Part shown: positions 8,752 to 17,810 of the stretch, piece after piece
Position numbering within the stretch: position 1 is the stretch's first letter
Layout: each line of letters starts with the position of its first letter
Assembly (NCBI GenBank): GCA_963721725.1
Contig: CAVRLX010000014.1
Span: 62,001 to 126,000 of the forward strand
DNA length: 64,000 nt
Reading direction: 5' to 3'
DNA from: RI-153 sp963721725
GTDB taxonomy: Bacteria > Chloroflexota > Anaerolineae > Caldilineales > Caldilineaceae
Notes under the pieces: generated by a model
What the model saw: only the letters and a program-made list of their open reading frames with translations
Databases searched by the model: none
What the model was told of the DNA's origin: nothing
Made by a program: the position numbers and the translations under genes

Positions 8752-8823
8752 CTAGAAAAATCTTCACAATTTCTACAAATTCTTTACATACAAAGTTAAC
8801 CTCTGCCTGATACACTGGCATCA

Positions 8824-8885
8824 CCCTTGCCCGAACGTCATCGTCGCTCTGCATTGTTCCCTGTTCGGGCAAGGGTTTATTTTTA
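8824..8885 (+). terminator. Terminator after the lipoprotein/membrane-protein pair
   Basis: A 13-bp perfect stem (8824-8836 with 8863-8875) encloses a 26-nt loop and is followed directly by TTTATTTTTAG. The T-rich tail supports intrinsic termination. It lies 26 nt upstream of the next gene, so it could also act on that leader. Confidence 0.6.
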
Positions 8886-8910
8886 GCCATTATGAATCAG
8901 GAGAAATTGT

Positions 8911-9636
8911 ATGTCGAAGAAGTTAATCGTTGCTCTGATGCTTTTCCTCGCGCTGGCAATCGCCGCTTGTGCCACACCCACACAACAATCCCAACCAACC
9001 GCTGTGCTTATTCCCACAGAAACAGCCGCCCCCACCGAGGCCGCGCCCGAAGCGGAACCCACAGACGCACCGCCCGCCGAGATCAGCAGCGCCGAGGCGG
9101 ATCTGCGAACCTTTGCGATTGTGCCGGAGCGATCCGAGGTACGTTTTGTGATTGACGAAGTGCTGCGCGGCACGCCCACAACCGTGGTGGGCGTCAACAG
9201 CGGCGTCAGCGGTGACTTGACCGTGGATCTGGCAAACCCGGCCAACACACAGATCGGCCCCATTGAGATTGACGCTGCGGGCTTTGTCACCGATGACGAC
9301 CGGCGCAACGGGGCGATTCGGCGCTTCATCCTCGTGCCAGATCGCTATCCTACCGTGACCTTTGCGCCCACGGCCATCAGCGGCCTGCCAGAGAGTGCCA
9401 GCGTAGGCGATAGGTTCGATTTTCAGGTGGTGGGTGATCTGACTATCCTCGACAGCACCCATCCTGTGACCTTCGACCTCAGCGCCAATGTGATCTCGGA
9501 AAGCGAAGTGGCGATTAGCGGGGCCACCACCATCAACCGCGCCGATTTTGGCATCTCCATCCCCAGCGTGCCTTTTGTCGCCAGTGTGGCAGAAGAGATG
9601 CGGCTGGAGTTGGATCTGGTGTCTGTGGCGCAATAA
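8911..9636 (+). CDS. YceI-family lipoprotein
   Basis: The 241-residue protein starts with a lipoprotein signal peptide (lipobox LAIAACAT) and a 40-residue Pro/Thr/Glu spacer. Residues about 66-241 match the YceI lipocalin-like fold: FAIVPERSEVRFVIDEVL at the start, DDRRNGAIRRFIL in the middle, then FQVVGDLTILDSTHPVTF and a final INRADFGIS stretch. YceI proteins bind isoprenoid or other long hydrophobic molecules in a beta-barrel. The lipid anchor would place this one at the membrane surface. AGGAG precedes the ATG. A terminator-like hairpin follows. Confidence 0.8.
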   Translation: MSKKLIVALMLFLALAIAACATPTQQSQPTAVLIPTETAAPTEAAPEAEPTDAPPAEISSAEADLRTFAIVPERSEVRFVIDEVLRGTPTTVVGVNSGVSGDLTVDLANPANTQIGPIEIDAAGFVTDDDRRNGAIRRFILVPDRYPTVTFAPTAISGLPESASVGDRFDFQVVGDLTILDSTHPVTFDLSANVISESEVAISGATTINRADFGISIPSVPFVASVAEEMRLELDLVSVAQ

Positions 9637-9691
9637 TCGTCGAACGAAACCCAACAGATGGCGATAAGCTTTACCCAAGTTGAAAACGCAA

Positions 9692-9721
9692 AGAGGGACA
9701 GGCACAAGTGCCTGTCCCTCT
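9692..9721 (+). terminator. Terminator-like hairpin after the YceI gene
   Basis: A 14-bp perfect stem (AGAGGGACAGGCAC with its complement) and a 2-nt gap lie 55 nt after the YceI stop. No T-run follows. Confidence 0.5.
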
Positions 9722-9763
9722 AATCCATGTAAAACTATATGTAAAACTAATCGTTACTATACA

Positions 9764-9826
9764 GGTGCGACACACTCGCCACACAAGCTTTCACAACCCA
9801 TCGACTCTTGGCGAATGCGTCGCACC
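9764..9826. repeat. Dispersed inverted-repeat element, copy A
   Basis: The copy starts GGTGCGACACACTCGCCA and ends TTGGCGAATGCGTCGCACC, so the two ends are near-complementary around a 26-nt centre. The same ends recur at 11.9, 46.0 and 48.8 kb, with a deleted version at 25.8 kb. This copy is flanked by a 15-bp direct repeat, CTAATCCATGTAAAA, at 9720-9734 and 9839-9853. No coding capacity. Confidence 0.7.
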
Positions 9827-9891
9827 CTAGAAAGACAACTAATCCATGTAAAATTTGTGGCCTTCGTGGATCAATAGTTTCCAGTTTGGCG

Positions 9892-10722
9892 CTAGTCAGC
9901 CGTTTCGCTCGTCCCCGACGCACTCTGCGCCTTGAGATACTCGGTCACATCGCGCACCTGGGCCGTGTTGAGGGGACGGCTTTTGTTTTCCCGCAAGAAC
10001 TTCTTTAACTCGCTCGCCTCCATCACCGGCACAGTGGGGTTCACAATGTTCAAGCTGATCTCCGGGTTAATGAAGACCACAACCCCCTGCACGGGCACGC
10101 TGGCAGAATCCACCGAGAGCTTGCCAGCGGCGTCGCCCTGGCGCAACAACTCACGGATCTTCTCTGTGTCTTCTTGCACTTCGCGGGCCGGGTTGCCCAA
10201 CCCTTCGCGCGTAAAACTGGTAAAGAGCCGCCCAATGCTAAAAGCCTCGCGCCAGCGATCTCCTTCCACCGTGACCTTGCCCTTGTCGCCCTTGACGTTC
10301 AAGGCATAGACACCCGATGGCCCCACCAAAAGATAGTTACTCTGAGAGAGGCTCCACAGGAAGAGACTGTATTTATCGTCAAAACCCTTGAGGCTGCGTT
10401 CCAACATCTCGTCGGGGCGGGCGATCTGCTTCTGGCCCGGCCAGCGCCGCGCCGCAAAACGGTTGATGTAATAGCTGCCAATGTTCGAGGCGATAAACCC
10501 CAACGCCAGCGCTCCAAAACTAATAAAGGTCCAATAGCGCTGGAAGAAGCCGAGAATCCCCGGCTCTGGCTGCATCCCTGGCTCCAGCGGATACCAGTTG
10601 GGGATAAAGCTTGCCAGCAGACCCAAAAAGAGAATCCCAAGACCGATCAGCGTAACCTGACGACCCCGCTTTTCTTTGCTGCGGATAACAGAGAGATTGC
10701 GATACACTTTCATGCGGTTCAT
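9892..10722 (-). CDS. Membrane protein with a NERD-like domain
   Basis: From the ATG at 10722 the protein has 276 residues (ATG at 10713 is also possible; both follow GGAAAG). Two membrane segments are visible near residues 20-40 and 65-85. The cytoplasmic part includes YLLVGPSGVYALNVKGDKGK, then VQGVVVFINPEISLNI and a short helical end ELKKFLREN. These resemble NERD (nuclease-related) domains, in which a G..GV.vl.vK strand precedes a V.gvvvf segment. A catalytic nuclease set is not clear, so it may be a non-enzymatic relative. Its stop is followed by the copy A repeat region. Confidence 0.55.
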   Translation of the reverse strand: MNRMKVYRNLSVIRSKEKRGRQVTLIGLGILFLGLLASFIPNWYPLEPGMQPEPGILGFFQRYWTFISFGALALGFIASNIGSYYINRFAARRWPGQKQIARPDEMLERSLKGFDDKYSLFLWSLSQSNYLLVGPSGVYALNVKGDKGKVTVEGDRWREAFSIGRLFTSFTREGLGNPAREVQEDTEKIRELLRQGDAAGKLSVDSASVPVQGVVVFINPEISLNIVNPTVPVMEASELKKFLRENKSRPLNTAQVRDVTEYLKAQSASGTSETAD

Positions 10723-10755
10723 TCTTTCCAAAAACGTGAAGGGTGGTTAATCAAG

Positions 10756-11799
10756 TTACGACGGTGATCCTTGCGAATGACGATCAGCATCAGGATTGGC
10801 ATTATTCACTTCCTGAATACCACGCTGGATCTCGTCTACAATCTTAAATTCAATCGACTCTTTGGCAACGCGAATGGCGTGGCGCACAGCGTTGGCGTTG
10901 CTTTTGCCGTGGCCCACCACCAACACATTGGACAGCCCCAAAAGCACAGCCCCGCCAACTTCGCTGTCGTCCAGGCGGCGCGACGTGCGCCGAAAGGCCG
11001 GGCGCGCCAGCATTCCGCCAAGCGACGTGAGCAGCGAGGCGCGAATCTCTTCAGAAATCACCGAACGCACCAATTGGGCCACGCCTTCAGCCGTTTTGAT
11101 CAACACATTGCCCGTAAAACCATCGGTGACGATCACATCGGCCAGATCGCCCGCCACCACATCGCGGCCCTCAATGTTACCCTTGAAATGGATGCCCGGT
11201 GTGTGCGAAAGCAACTCTGTGGCTTCGATCACCAATTGGCTGCCTTTGCCCTGCTCTTCGCCATTGCTCAGAATGCGCACCGCCGGTTTGGGTATATTCA
11301 TAATCCGACGCGCATAGACCGTGCCCATAATCGCGAACTGTTGCAAATGCTCCGGTTTAACGTCCACATTCGCGCCCACATCCAACAGCGTGCAAAACCC
11401 TTTCAGCGTAGGAAACGGCGTAATCAGCGCTGGGCGTTGGATGCCCTTCATGCGCCCAATGTGCAAAATCCCGGCGGCCAGCGCGCCGCCTGTGTTGCCC
11501 GCGGTGACAAAAGCCTGGGCCTCGCCCGATTTGACCAATTTACACGCCACCACCATTGAGCTATCTTTTTTGTTACGCACCGCCTGGGCCGGTTTATCGT
11601 CCATTTCTATTACTTCGCTGGCCGGCACCACAGGCAAACGCAGCCCCGCCGTGTCATGTTTCGCCAGCTCTTGGGCAATCGCCTCTGGCCTGCCCACCAG
11701 CGAAACCGTGATACCATATTCACGCGCGGCCAGCACGGCCCCGGCCACAATCTCCTGGGGCGCGTGATCCCCCCCCATCACATCAAGCGCAATATTCAT
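10756..11799 (-). CDS. plsX: Phosphate acyltransferase PlsX
   Basis: PlsX makes acyl-phosphate from acyl-ACP and phosphate for phospholipid synthesis at the inner face of the membrane. The 347-residue protein starts MNIALDVMGGDHAP, the family hallmark. It continues with DKPAQAVRNKKDSSMV, FVTAGNTGGALA, TLLDVGANVD, ILSNGEEQGKGS and VTDGFTGNVLIK, all in the usual order. The ATG at 11799 is preceded by GGAGG; upstream in-frame codons are not. Length is normal (330-350). The upstream space contains repeat copy B. PlsX is often next to fabH or rpmF, but neither is here. Confidence 0.95.
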   Translation of the reverse strand: MNIALDVMGGDHAPQEIVAGAVLAAREYGITVSLVGRPEAIAQELAKHDTAGLRLPVVPASEVIEMDDKPAQAVRNKKDSSMVVACKLVKSGEAQAFVTAGNTGGALAAGILHIGRMKGIQRPALITPFPTLKGFCTLLDVGANVDVKPEHLQQFAIMGTVYARRIMNIPKPAVRILSNGEEQGKGSQLVIEATELLSHTPGIHFKGNIEGRDVVAGDLADVIVTDGFTGNVLIKTAEGVAQLVRSVISEEIRASLLTSLGGMLARPAFRRTSRRLDDSEVGGAVLLGLSNVLVVGHGKSNANAVRHAIRVAKESIEFKIVDEIQRGIQEVNNANPDADRHSQGSPS

Positions 11800-11913
11800 A
11801 CAAATCCATCCTCCGGCGTAAAATAAGGTTAGGGTTAGTCTACTACAACACCAGAGCAAAAGCGAAGTTATTGCCAATCTCTATAACCAACAGAAGTCTC
11901 TATTCAGATCTAG

Positions 11914-11976
11914 GGTGCGACACACTCGCCACACAGAATTTCTAGCTCGATCTTGTCCTGGCGAGTGCGTCGCACC
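11914..11976. repeat. Dispersed inverted-repeat element, copy B
   Basis: GGTGCGACACACTCGCCA at the left end and TGGCGAGTGCGTCGCACC at the right, the same length (63 bp) as copy A. It sits between the divergent plsX and KDPG-aldolase genes, 30 bp before the latter's start. Confidence 0.7.
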
Positions 11977-12005
11977 TGAACAGTTACCAACAGAAAGTAA
12001 ATTCC

Positions 12006-12674
12006 ATGACCTCACCTATCCTCTCTTCGCAAACCAGCACCGCCGTCGCAACGGCACAACGGCTCCAAGAGAACGGCATTATCCCCATTGTCCGCGGCAG
12101 CTTTTCGGCCCCCAAAGTGCTGGAAATCGGCGATGCCCTGCTCGCCGCCCCCATTTTGGCAATGGAAGTCACCATGAACACACCGGGCGCGCTGGATCTA
12201 ATTGGGATGTTGCGCCAACGCTTTGGGGATCAGATGCTCATCGGCGCAGGAACAGTGCGCACGGTGGCACAGTTCGACGCCGCATTAGCCGCGGGCGCCC
12301 AGTTTACCCTGGCCCCTGGGCTGGTGACAGCGGTCATTGCACGCGCCACCGAGCGTGGGGTGCTGCACATTCCCGGCGTCTTTACTGCCAGCGAAGTGGA
12401 ACTGGCCCACAGCCTGGGCTGTCCGCTGCTCAAACTCTTCCCCGCCGATTTTGGCGGACCGAACTATCTCAAAGCCCTGCGCGCCCCCCTGGACGACGTG
12501 GCGCTTGTCCCCACTGGCGGCGTCTCCCCGGAGAATGCCGCGGCGTGGGCCAAGGCTGGCGCGGCCGCGCTGGGCGTGGGCAGTTGCCTGATCACCGGGC
12601 CGGATCAGCCCATGAGCGATCTGATCACACGGGCGCGCACGCTGCGCCGCGCCTGGGAGGGAAAGGCAGAATAG
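12006..12674 (+). CDS. eda: KDPG/KHG aldolase
   Basis: Class I aldolase that splits 2-keto-3-deoxy-6-phosphogluconate (or a related keto-deoxy acid) into pyruvate and an aldehyde. The 222-residue protein shows the Schiff-base lysine K143 in CPLLKLFPAD and the catalytic E54 in AMEVTMNTP. IGAGTVRT and FTLAPGLV follow, and the phosphate-binding LVPTGGVSPEN comes last. Length fits the family (about 210). It may act downstream of the galactonate-dehydratase-like enzyme at 0.4-1.6 kb, although they are not in one operon. Substrate preference cannot be read from sequence. Confidence 0.9.
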   Translation: MTSPILSSQTSTAVATAQRLQENGIIPIVRGSFSAPKVLEIGDALLAAPILAMEVTMNTPGALDLIGMLRQRFGDQMLIGAGTVRTVAQFDAALAAGAQFTLAPGLVTAVIARATERGVLHIPGVFTASEVELAHSLGCPLLKLFPADFGGPNYLKALRAPLDDVALVPTGGVSPENAAAWAKAGAAALGVGSCLITGPDQPMSDLITRARTLRRAWEGKAE

Positions 12675-12680
12675 GTATAA

Positions 12681-12730
12681 GATATTGGATATTCGGTGCG
12701 TGAACCCAATATCCAATACCCATTATCCAT
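12681..12730. repeat. Word-built hairpin (ATATTGG type)
   Basis: ATTGGATATTCGG and CCCAATATCCAAT form an imperfect hairpin just after the aldolase stop, probably its terminator. The same words make hairpins at 24.8 and 45.3 kb. Confidence 0.5.
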
Positions 12731-12824
12731 TCCTTCCCCCCGTAGATTGACGCTATAAAACGTCAGTGCTAGACTTTCGCGGAGAGCAAAGTAGGATCAT
12801 TTGCATGGTTGAAGAGGAGAAACT

Positions 12825-13542
12825 GTGTCTGATCTGTTCGCACCTGGGGATATGAAATCCCTGCCACCTTCGGTTGATCTGGCTGGAAGCCGCCCGCTAT
12901 TTACCGGCATTCCCGGCGCGCATCTGCGCGATAGCCTGCCCATTGCCGACTTTAGCCAGAAACGGCTGCTCTTTAACCAGTTCAACCGGCCCGGCCAAAT
13001 CCATGTATATAGCGCCGAATGTCGGGCAGGCGAACGGCTGCGTACCCAGATGTACGTGCCTGTGTTGCCGCGCGGCGGGGCGGTCGTCCCGGCCTTTGCC
13101 CTGGTTGCCCAGAGCCTGCCCTACAGCGCCGATGTGCATAATCTGCCTGTGGATCTGCCCCACGGCTTTAGCGCCATTGTGGCCCCGCCGCCCAGCGAAT
13201 TGCTACAACCGGTGCAGGATGTGCTGACCGCGCGTGCGCTATTACCCCGGCCCGCTCATCGACACACGTACATTGGTGGGTGGTCGCTGCTATCTGGTGG
13301 TGTGGAGTCCGCACAACCACATGGGCAAATATGTGCTGCAAATGGGCCACCGCTGGCATCTGCGCTGGAGCTATTGGGCACAATTGCCGCTTTTTTGGTG
13401 GCAGATTCGCGGCTGGTTCGGCCTCGACCGTAGCGCGTTCTACATCGCTACGGCTGGCGTTACCTTGGGGTTACTGCTCACTTGGATGTTCACCCGCCCA
13501 CGGCGACGTAAAACAGAAACCAACACGCCTGAGCCTGCGTAG
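12825..13542 (+). CDS. Membrane-anchored hypothetical protein, frameshifted
   Basis: The first frame runs from MSDLFAPGDMKSL to about QPVQDVLTA. Sense then continues one frame over with RYYPGPLIDTRTLVGGRCYL, ending in a membrane segment (IATAGVTLGLLLTWMF) and a basic tail RPRRRK. The switch lies within about 13226-13240. The restored protein is about 238 residues: a beta-rich domain facing outside, with an aromatic stretch HLRWSYWAQLPLFWWQIRGW before the C-terminal helix. No family is recognised with certainty. It precedes the ArsA-like gene on the same strand. Either a sequencing indel or a real lesion explains the shift. Confidence 0.5.
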
Positions 13543-13603
13543 AGGAGTACGCCGCTCTACCTAAGATCGGCCGTGTTTTTTTGTTTGGAAAGGATAGATC
13601 GCC

Positions 13604-14815
13604 TTGCGCATCATACTCTATTTAGGCAAAGGGGGCGTTGGCAAAACCACGGTTGCCGCCGCCACAGCCCTGCGCAGCGCCCAATTGGGCTATCGTACTC
13701 TGGTGGTCAGCACAGACATTGCCCATAGCCTGGCCGATAGTTTAGATCGTCCACTGCGCGGAGAACCGATTGAAGTTGCCCCCAATCTCTTTGCCCAGGA
13801 GATCAACGTGCTGGACGAAGTGCGCAACCATTGGGGCAAACTCCAGGGCTACATGGGCGGCATTCTGCGCAAACAGGGCATGAACAGCGCGATTGCCGAA
13901 GAGATGGCAATCATTCCCGGCATGGAAGAGATTGTCAGCCTGTTGCATATCTATCGCAACGCCGCCACCGGTGATTTTGACCGCGTGATTGTGGATGCGG
14001 CCCCCACCGGCGAGACCATGCGCCTGCTCACCATGCCTGAAAGTTTCCAATGGTATGTGGATCGCTTCTACAGTTGGGGCGATACGGCCATGAAATTGAC
14101 CGGCGGGCTGCTGCGACGCATGATGCCCGACAAAGATCCGCTACAAGGGCTGCCACAACTAGTGGAGGATGTAAAGGTGCTTCAAGGCATTCTCAGCAAC
14201 CCCGCCATTAGCAGCTATCGCATTGTGCTCAACCCGGAAAAGATGGTGATCAAAGAGGGGGCACGGGCGCTTACCTATCTTTCGCTCTTTGGCTATCCCG
14301 TGGATGCCGTCATCGTCAACCGAGTGTTGCCAGGGCTGCGTTTGCTTGGCGGCAACGTGGAGATCCACGAACCCAGCGCCGATCCCTATTTGCACCGTTT
14401 GCAAGAGACCCAGGCCCGCTATCTGGCCGAAATCGAGCGCGATTTTTATCCATTGCCGATTCTACACAGCGGCTGGACTGGCGAAGAGATGGTGGGGCTG
14501 GAGCGGCTAGATGCACTGGCACACGATCTCTTTGGCGAGCGCGATCCCGGCCAGATCTTCTTTCAGGGGCAGACACAAACCATTGAAGAAGAAGGACAAA
14601 GCTATGTGTTGAAGTTACCACTGCCCAATGTGGAACTCGATAAAGTCAAACTCACAAAACGCGGTGACGAGCTTTTTATCACGATTGGCAATTTCAAGCG
14701 CGAACTGCTGTTGCCAGCCGTACTGGCGCAGCGCGATGCCTCTGGCGCGACCTTTGCCAACGGCGTTTTGCACATTCGCTTTGCCGAAAAAGGCATTGCC
14801 ACCGTCCGATCCTAG
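13604..14815 (+). CDS. ArsA/Get3-type ATPase with C-terminal HSP20-like domain
   Basis: The 403-residue protein begins at TTG after GGAAAGGA. Its deviant Walker A is LGKGGVGKTTVAAATAL (residues 7-23), the A-loop or switch region DAAPTGETMRLL lies near 131, and VNRVLPG follows. These are features of ArsA/TRC40 ATPases that bind and deliver hydrophobic clients or oxyanions. Residues about 320-403 (YVLKLPLPNVELDKVKLTKR ... ELFITIGNFKRELLLP) form an alpha-crystallin/HSP20-like beta domain. The CxC arsenite site is not seen, so chaperone-like targeting is more likely than arsenite export. The neighbouring membrane protein and methyltransferase share its strand. The domain reading is confident, the role is inferred. 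Confidence 0.8.
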   Translation: MRIILYLGKGGVGKTTVAAATALRSAQLGYRTLVVSTDIAHSLADSLDRPLRGEPIEVAPNLFAQEINVLDEVRNHWGKLQGYMGGILRKQGMNSAIAEEMAIIPGMEEIVSLLHIYRNAATGDFDRVIVDAAPTGETMRLLTMPESFQWYVDRFYSWGDTAMKLTGGLLRRMMPDKDPLQGLPQLVEDVKVLQGILSNPAISSYRIVLNPEKMVIKEGARALTYLSLFGYPVDAVIVNRVLPGLRLLGGNVEIHEPSADPYLHRLQETQARYLAEIERDFYPLPILHSGWTGEEMVGLERLDALAHDLFGERDPGQIFFQGQTQTIEEEGQSYVLKLPLPNVELDKVKLTKRGDELFITIGNFKRELLLPAVLAQRDASGATFANGVLHIRFAEKGIATVRS

Positions 14816-14866
14816 CCGTCATTGTGCGCCCTTGGCGTTGCACAGCAGACAGAACAAAGGTGTTTT

Positions 14867-15499
14867 ATGGGACTTCTCAATCTTCTTAGCCTCACTGGCG
14901 GCATGGTCACAGGCTCGCAGATCGGTCTGCGCTACACCCATCTCAAAGAGCCACGGCCCTTCCCGCATCATTTGGCGCCAACGCTCGATCATCCCTTGCG
15001 CCAGCGCTATCGTGATCCGGTGCAGACACTGACCCCCTTTGGCATTGCGCCCGGCTCCGTTGTGCTGGATCTAGGCTGCGGCAGCGGCGTCTTCACTGTG
15101 GAGATGGCACGCCAAGTGGGGGGCAATGGGATGGTCCATGCGGTGGATGTGCAAGCGGAGATGATCGAACTGGCCCAAAAGCGTGTGCGCTCCGCCGGGC
15201 TGGAGAAGCGCGTGCGCTTTCACCACGCCGGGGCCTATCGGCTGCCTTTTGAAACCCACAGCGTTGATATTGCTATTCTCATCGCCACCCTGCCCGAAAT
15301 TCCCAATCGCTTCCTGGCGCTGGAAGAGATCCGGCGCGTTATTCGCCCTGGCGGTCGGCTCGCCATTAGCGAAGAGATGCCTCACCCGGCCTACGTCCCC
15401 GCCAGCGTCACCCGTCGTTGGCTACGCCACGCCGGGTTCCGCTATGGAGGGCAACAGGGAACCCCCTTTTGTTACAATCTGCTCTATTTTTCTGAGTAG
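14867..15499 (+). CDS. Class I SAM-dependent methyltransferase
   Basis: The start at 14867 gives 210 residues and follows AAAGG. Motif I VVLDLGCGSGVFTVEMAR binds S-adenosylmethionine. Next come MVHAVDVQAEMIELAQ (the acidic residue for ribose), then IAILIATLPEIP and IRRVIRPGGRLAISEE, typical of the UbiE/Methyltransf_11 type. The N-terminus (LLNLLSLTGGMVTGSQIGL) is hydrophobic and may contact membrane or a small lipid. The substrate is unknown. It is 51 nt after the ArsA-like gene and likely in the same transcript. Confidence 0.8.
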   Translation: MGLLNLLSLTGGMVTGSQIGLRYTHLKEPRPFPHHLAPTLDHPLRQRYRDPVQTLTPFGIAPGSVVLDLGCGSGVFTVEMARQVGGNGMVHAVDVQAEMIELAQKRVRSAGLEKRVRFHHAGAYRLPFETHSVDIAILIATLPEIPNRFLALEEIRRVIRPGGRLAISEEMPHPAYVPASVTRRWLRHAGFRYGGQQGTPFCYNLLYFSE

Positions 15500-15550
15500 T
15501 GAATCCCTGATATTCAGTGAAGCCCTCTGTGACAAGCGTTTGAGAGTGAG

Positions 15551-15587
15551 CGATTGAGAGAGTAGAACCACGTTACTCCCTCAATCG
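15551..15587 (+). terminator. Hairpin after the methyltransferase gene
   Basis: CGATTGAGAGAGTA (15551-15564) pairs with TACTCCCTCAATCG (15574-15587) at most positions, followed by TTTCGCCTTTC. It probably ends the ArsA-methyltransferase transcript. Confidence 0.4.
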
Positions 15588-15715
15588 TTTCGCCTTTCAG
15601 ACATTGACTACGTACTACAATCAGCCTGATCCTGCGTAAGGAAGTAGTGAGGATATATATCCTTTGGAACATTGCTTCCTTCGTCCCCTGCCTCTCTGTG
15701 CTACCATCATCATCA

Positions 15716-16828
15716 ATGGATACAATGCGTGTGAACGACCAACAATTAGTGCTAGACCTGCCTTATATCAGTGCTGATCTTCCCGGCATTGGTGGGCAAC
15801 TGCGTACAACCCCCGACCATTTCATCGTTGAAGAAATACCGCTCTACCTACCTTCTGGCGAGGGGCAACATCTTTATATCAGCCTGACCAAAGAGGCCCT
15901 TACCACGCGCGATGTGCAAGAGCGGCTGGCAGATATTTTCAAATTGCCCAATAATGCCGTGGGTTTTGCAGGTATGAAGGATAAGCATGCCCGCGCCACC
16001 CAAATGTTTAGCTTGAATGTCGGGCTTGTCAATGAAGCCTTTGTGGACGAGGCAGCAGCCCGGATTGAAGCGGCAGCGCCCATCACTGTTCACTCGGTGA
16101 AACTGCACCGCAATAAGCTCAAAATGGGCCATCTGTTGGGCAATCGGTTTACCATCCGAGTCACCGACTTGGCTGTGGACGGCGACGAAGCCTTGAGCCG
16201 TGCGCAGCAAGTGGTGGAACGGATTCACGCCTACGGGCTGCCCAACTATTACGGTCCACAGCGGCTGGGACAAAATGGCGCTAACATTTATCGAGGACTG
16301 GATCTAATTTTTAACCGCAAAGAGATGCGCAACCGCTGGCTGCGCGATCTGCTCAAATCCAGTGTGCAGAGTTACCTGTGCAACCGCTACTTAACGCGGC
16401 GCATTGAAAGCGGCGCTTTTGACCGTCTGCTCTTGGGCGATGTAGCAAAAAAGTATGACACCGGCGGGCTGTTCCAGGTGGAAGATGTGGATGCTGAACA
16501 GCCCCGCTATGAACAAAAAGCCATTAGTTTTACAGCACCCATGTATGGTCCCAAGATGTGGGCGGCGCAAGGGCCAGCGGGCGAGTTGGAAGCAGCGGTG
16601 TTGGCCAATCAAGGGTTGACTATCGAACTTTTGGGCAAGGCCCGCATGGATGGCACACGACGTATGGGCCGAATCTTGGTGGAGGATCTTAGCGTTGCGC
16701 CGACAGCCGATGGGATTGAAGTCACTTTCTCGTTGCCCAAAGGCGCATTTGCTACTACGGTGTTGCGTGAATTGATGAAAGTCGAAGATGATTCCCTAGC
16801 CACCCTGCCCGCGGATGATGATGATTAA
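15716..16828 (+). CDS. truD: tRNA pseudouridine synthase D
   Basis: TruD converts U13 of some tRNAs to pseudouridine. From ATG at 15716 the protein has 370 residues. The catalytic aspartate is D89 in VGFAGMKDKHARATQ. HRNKLKMGHLLGNRFTI and LPNYYGPQRLGQNGANI are further family signatures. The TRUD insertion domain follows (MRNRWLRDLLKSSVQSYLCN). The exact start is unsure: a further ATG lies 9 nt on, and no good ribosome site is seen; an upstream in-frame extension to 15647 looks untranslated. No neighbour with related function, apart from the Lon-N gene downstream on the same strand. Confidence 0.9.
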   Translation: MDTMRVNDQQLVLDLPYISADLPGIGGQLRTTPDHFIVEEIPLYLPSGEGQHLYISLTKEALTTRDVQERLADIFKLPNNAVGFAGMKDKHARATQMFSLNVGLVNEAFVDEAAARIEAAAPITVHSVKLHRNKLKMGHLLGNRFTIRVTDLAVDGDEALSRAQQVVERIHAYGLPNYYGPQRLGQNGANIYRGLDLIFNRKEMRNRWLRDLLKSSVQSYLCNRYLTRRIESGAFDRLLLGDVAKKYDTGGLFQVEDVDAEQPRYEQKAISFTAPMYGPKMWAAQGPAGELEAAVLANQGLTIELLGKARMDGTRRMGRILVEDLSVAPTADGIEVTFSLPKGAFATTVLRELMKVEDDSLATLPADDDD

Positions 16829-16886
16829 GCGGCTCATTCCTCTATGCTGCTTCTATTTTTTACTGTTTGTCGATGAGGTATTTTAA

Positions 16887-17618
16887 GTGAGTATGAATAT
16901 ACGGCCTGAAGGCGGGCTTCACCGCCATGCCCGAGATCAACGGATTTCTACAATGGAAATGCCTTTGTTCCCTTTGAGACTTGTTCTCTTCCCTGGGATG
17001 ATGTTGCCACTGCACATTTTCGAGCCACGCTACCGGGAGATGATCAACCGATGTATTGATGAGCAACTTCCCTTTGGTGTGGTTTTGATCAAAGAGGGGA
17101 AAGAGGTGGGCGAGGCTGCCGAACCCTATTTAATCGGCACAGCGGCCCGCATCACTAAATTGGATCGCAAACCCGATGGTCGCATGGAGATTATGGCGGT
17201 GGGTACACGGCGATTTCGCATTGAAAAACTGAACCATGACCGCGCCTATCTGACAGCCCAGGTGACTCATTATCCTATTGTCAATGGCGATACCAAGTTG
17301 GCAAAAGAGCAGATGCAGCGGGTGCGTCCCAAGATTATGCGCTATGTGGAACTCTTGACCCGCGCCACCGGTATCCAATTGCAATTGGATCACCTGCCCC
17401 AAGATCCCACGAGTCTAGCTTTCTTGATGGCGATTGCGTTGCAGGTGAAACCCGAAGATAAACAGCGCATTCTTTCTCTGTCGGGTATTCCCGAAATGTT
17501 GGACATGGACAACTATTTCCTGGCGCGTGAACTTCAGTTGCTCCAGCACATGATCGATACCCACGATGTGGTGGAAGCGTTGAGTATTGGGCCGACGGGT
17601 TCGTTGTTTGCTAACTAA
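16887..17618 (+). CDS. Lon N-terminal (substrate-binding) domain protein
   Basis: The product is up to 243 residues, all accounted for by the Lon N-terminal domain: MEMPLFPLRLVLFPGM, then LPLHIFEPRYREMINRC and MAVGTRRFRIEKL. A C-terminal helical part follows (LAFLMAIALQVKPEDKQRIL). ATPase and protease domains are absent, as usual for standalone LON-domain proteins, whose role is unclear. GTG at 16887 and ATG at 16893 both follow a GAGG. Starting at the later ATG (16953) would still keep the whole conserved domain. Confidence 0.85.
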   Translation: MSMNIRPEGGLHRHARDQRISTMEMPLFPLRLVLFPGMMLPLHIFEPRYREMINRCIDEQLPFGVVLIKEGKEVGEAAEPYLIGTAARITKLDRKPDGRMEIMAVGTRRFRIEKLNHDRAYLTAQVTHYPIVNGDTKLAKEQMQRVRPKIMRYVELLTRATGIQLQLDHLPQDPTSLAFLMAIALQVKPEDKQRILSLSGIPEMLDMDNYFLARELQLLQHMIDTHDVVEALSIGPTGSLFAN

Positions 17619-17652
17619 TCTGGTTCTCAGTAAGAAAATAGGGGCGTTCCAT

Positions 17653-17681
17653 TTGCAGCGGAGCGCTTCCTATGCTATACT
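17653..17681 (+). promoter_or_regulatory. Sigma-70-type promoter of tRNA-Val
   Basis: TTGCAG (-35) and TATACT (-10) are separated by 17 nt; the -10 ends 13 nt before the tRNA 5' end, as expected for a tRNA start. Confidence 0.7.
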
Positions 17682-17694
17682 CTGGGAACCTTGC

Positions 17695-17771
<77 letters not shown>

Positions 17772-17810
17772 TTTTTCCGGCAACCACAGTTGCTGAACAA
17801 TAGATGCGTC

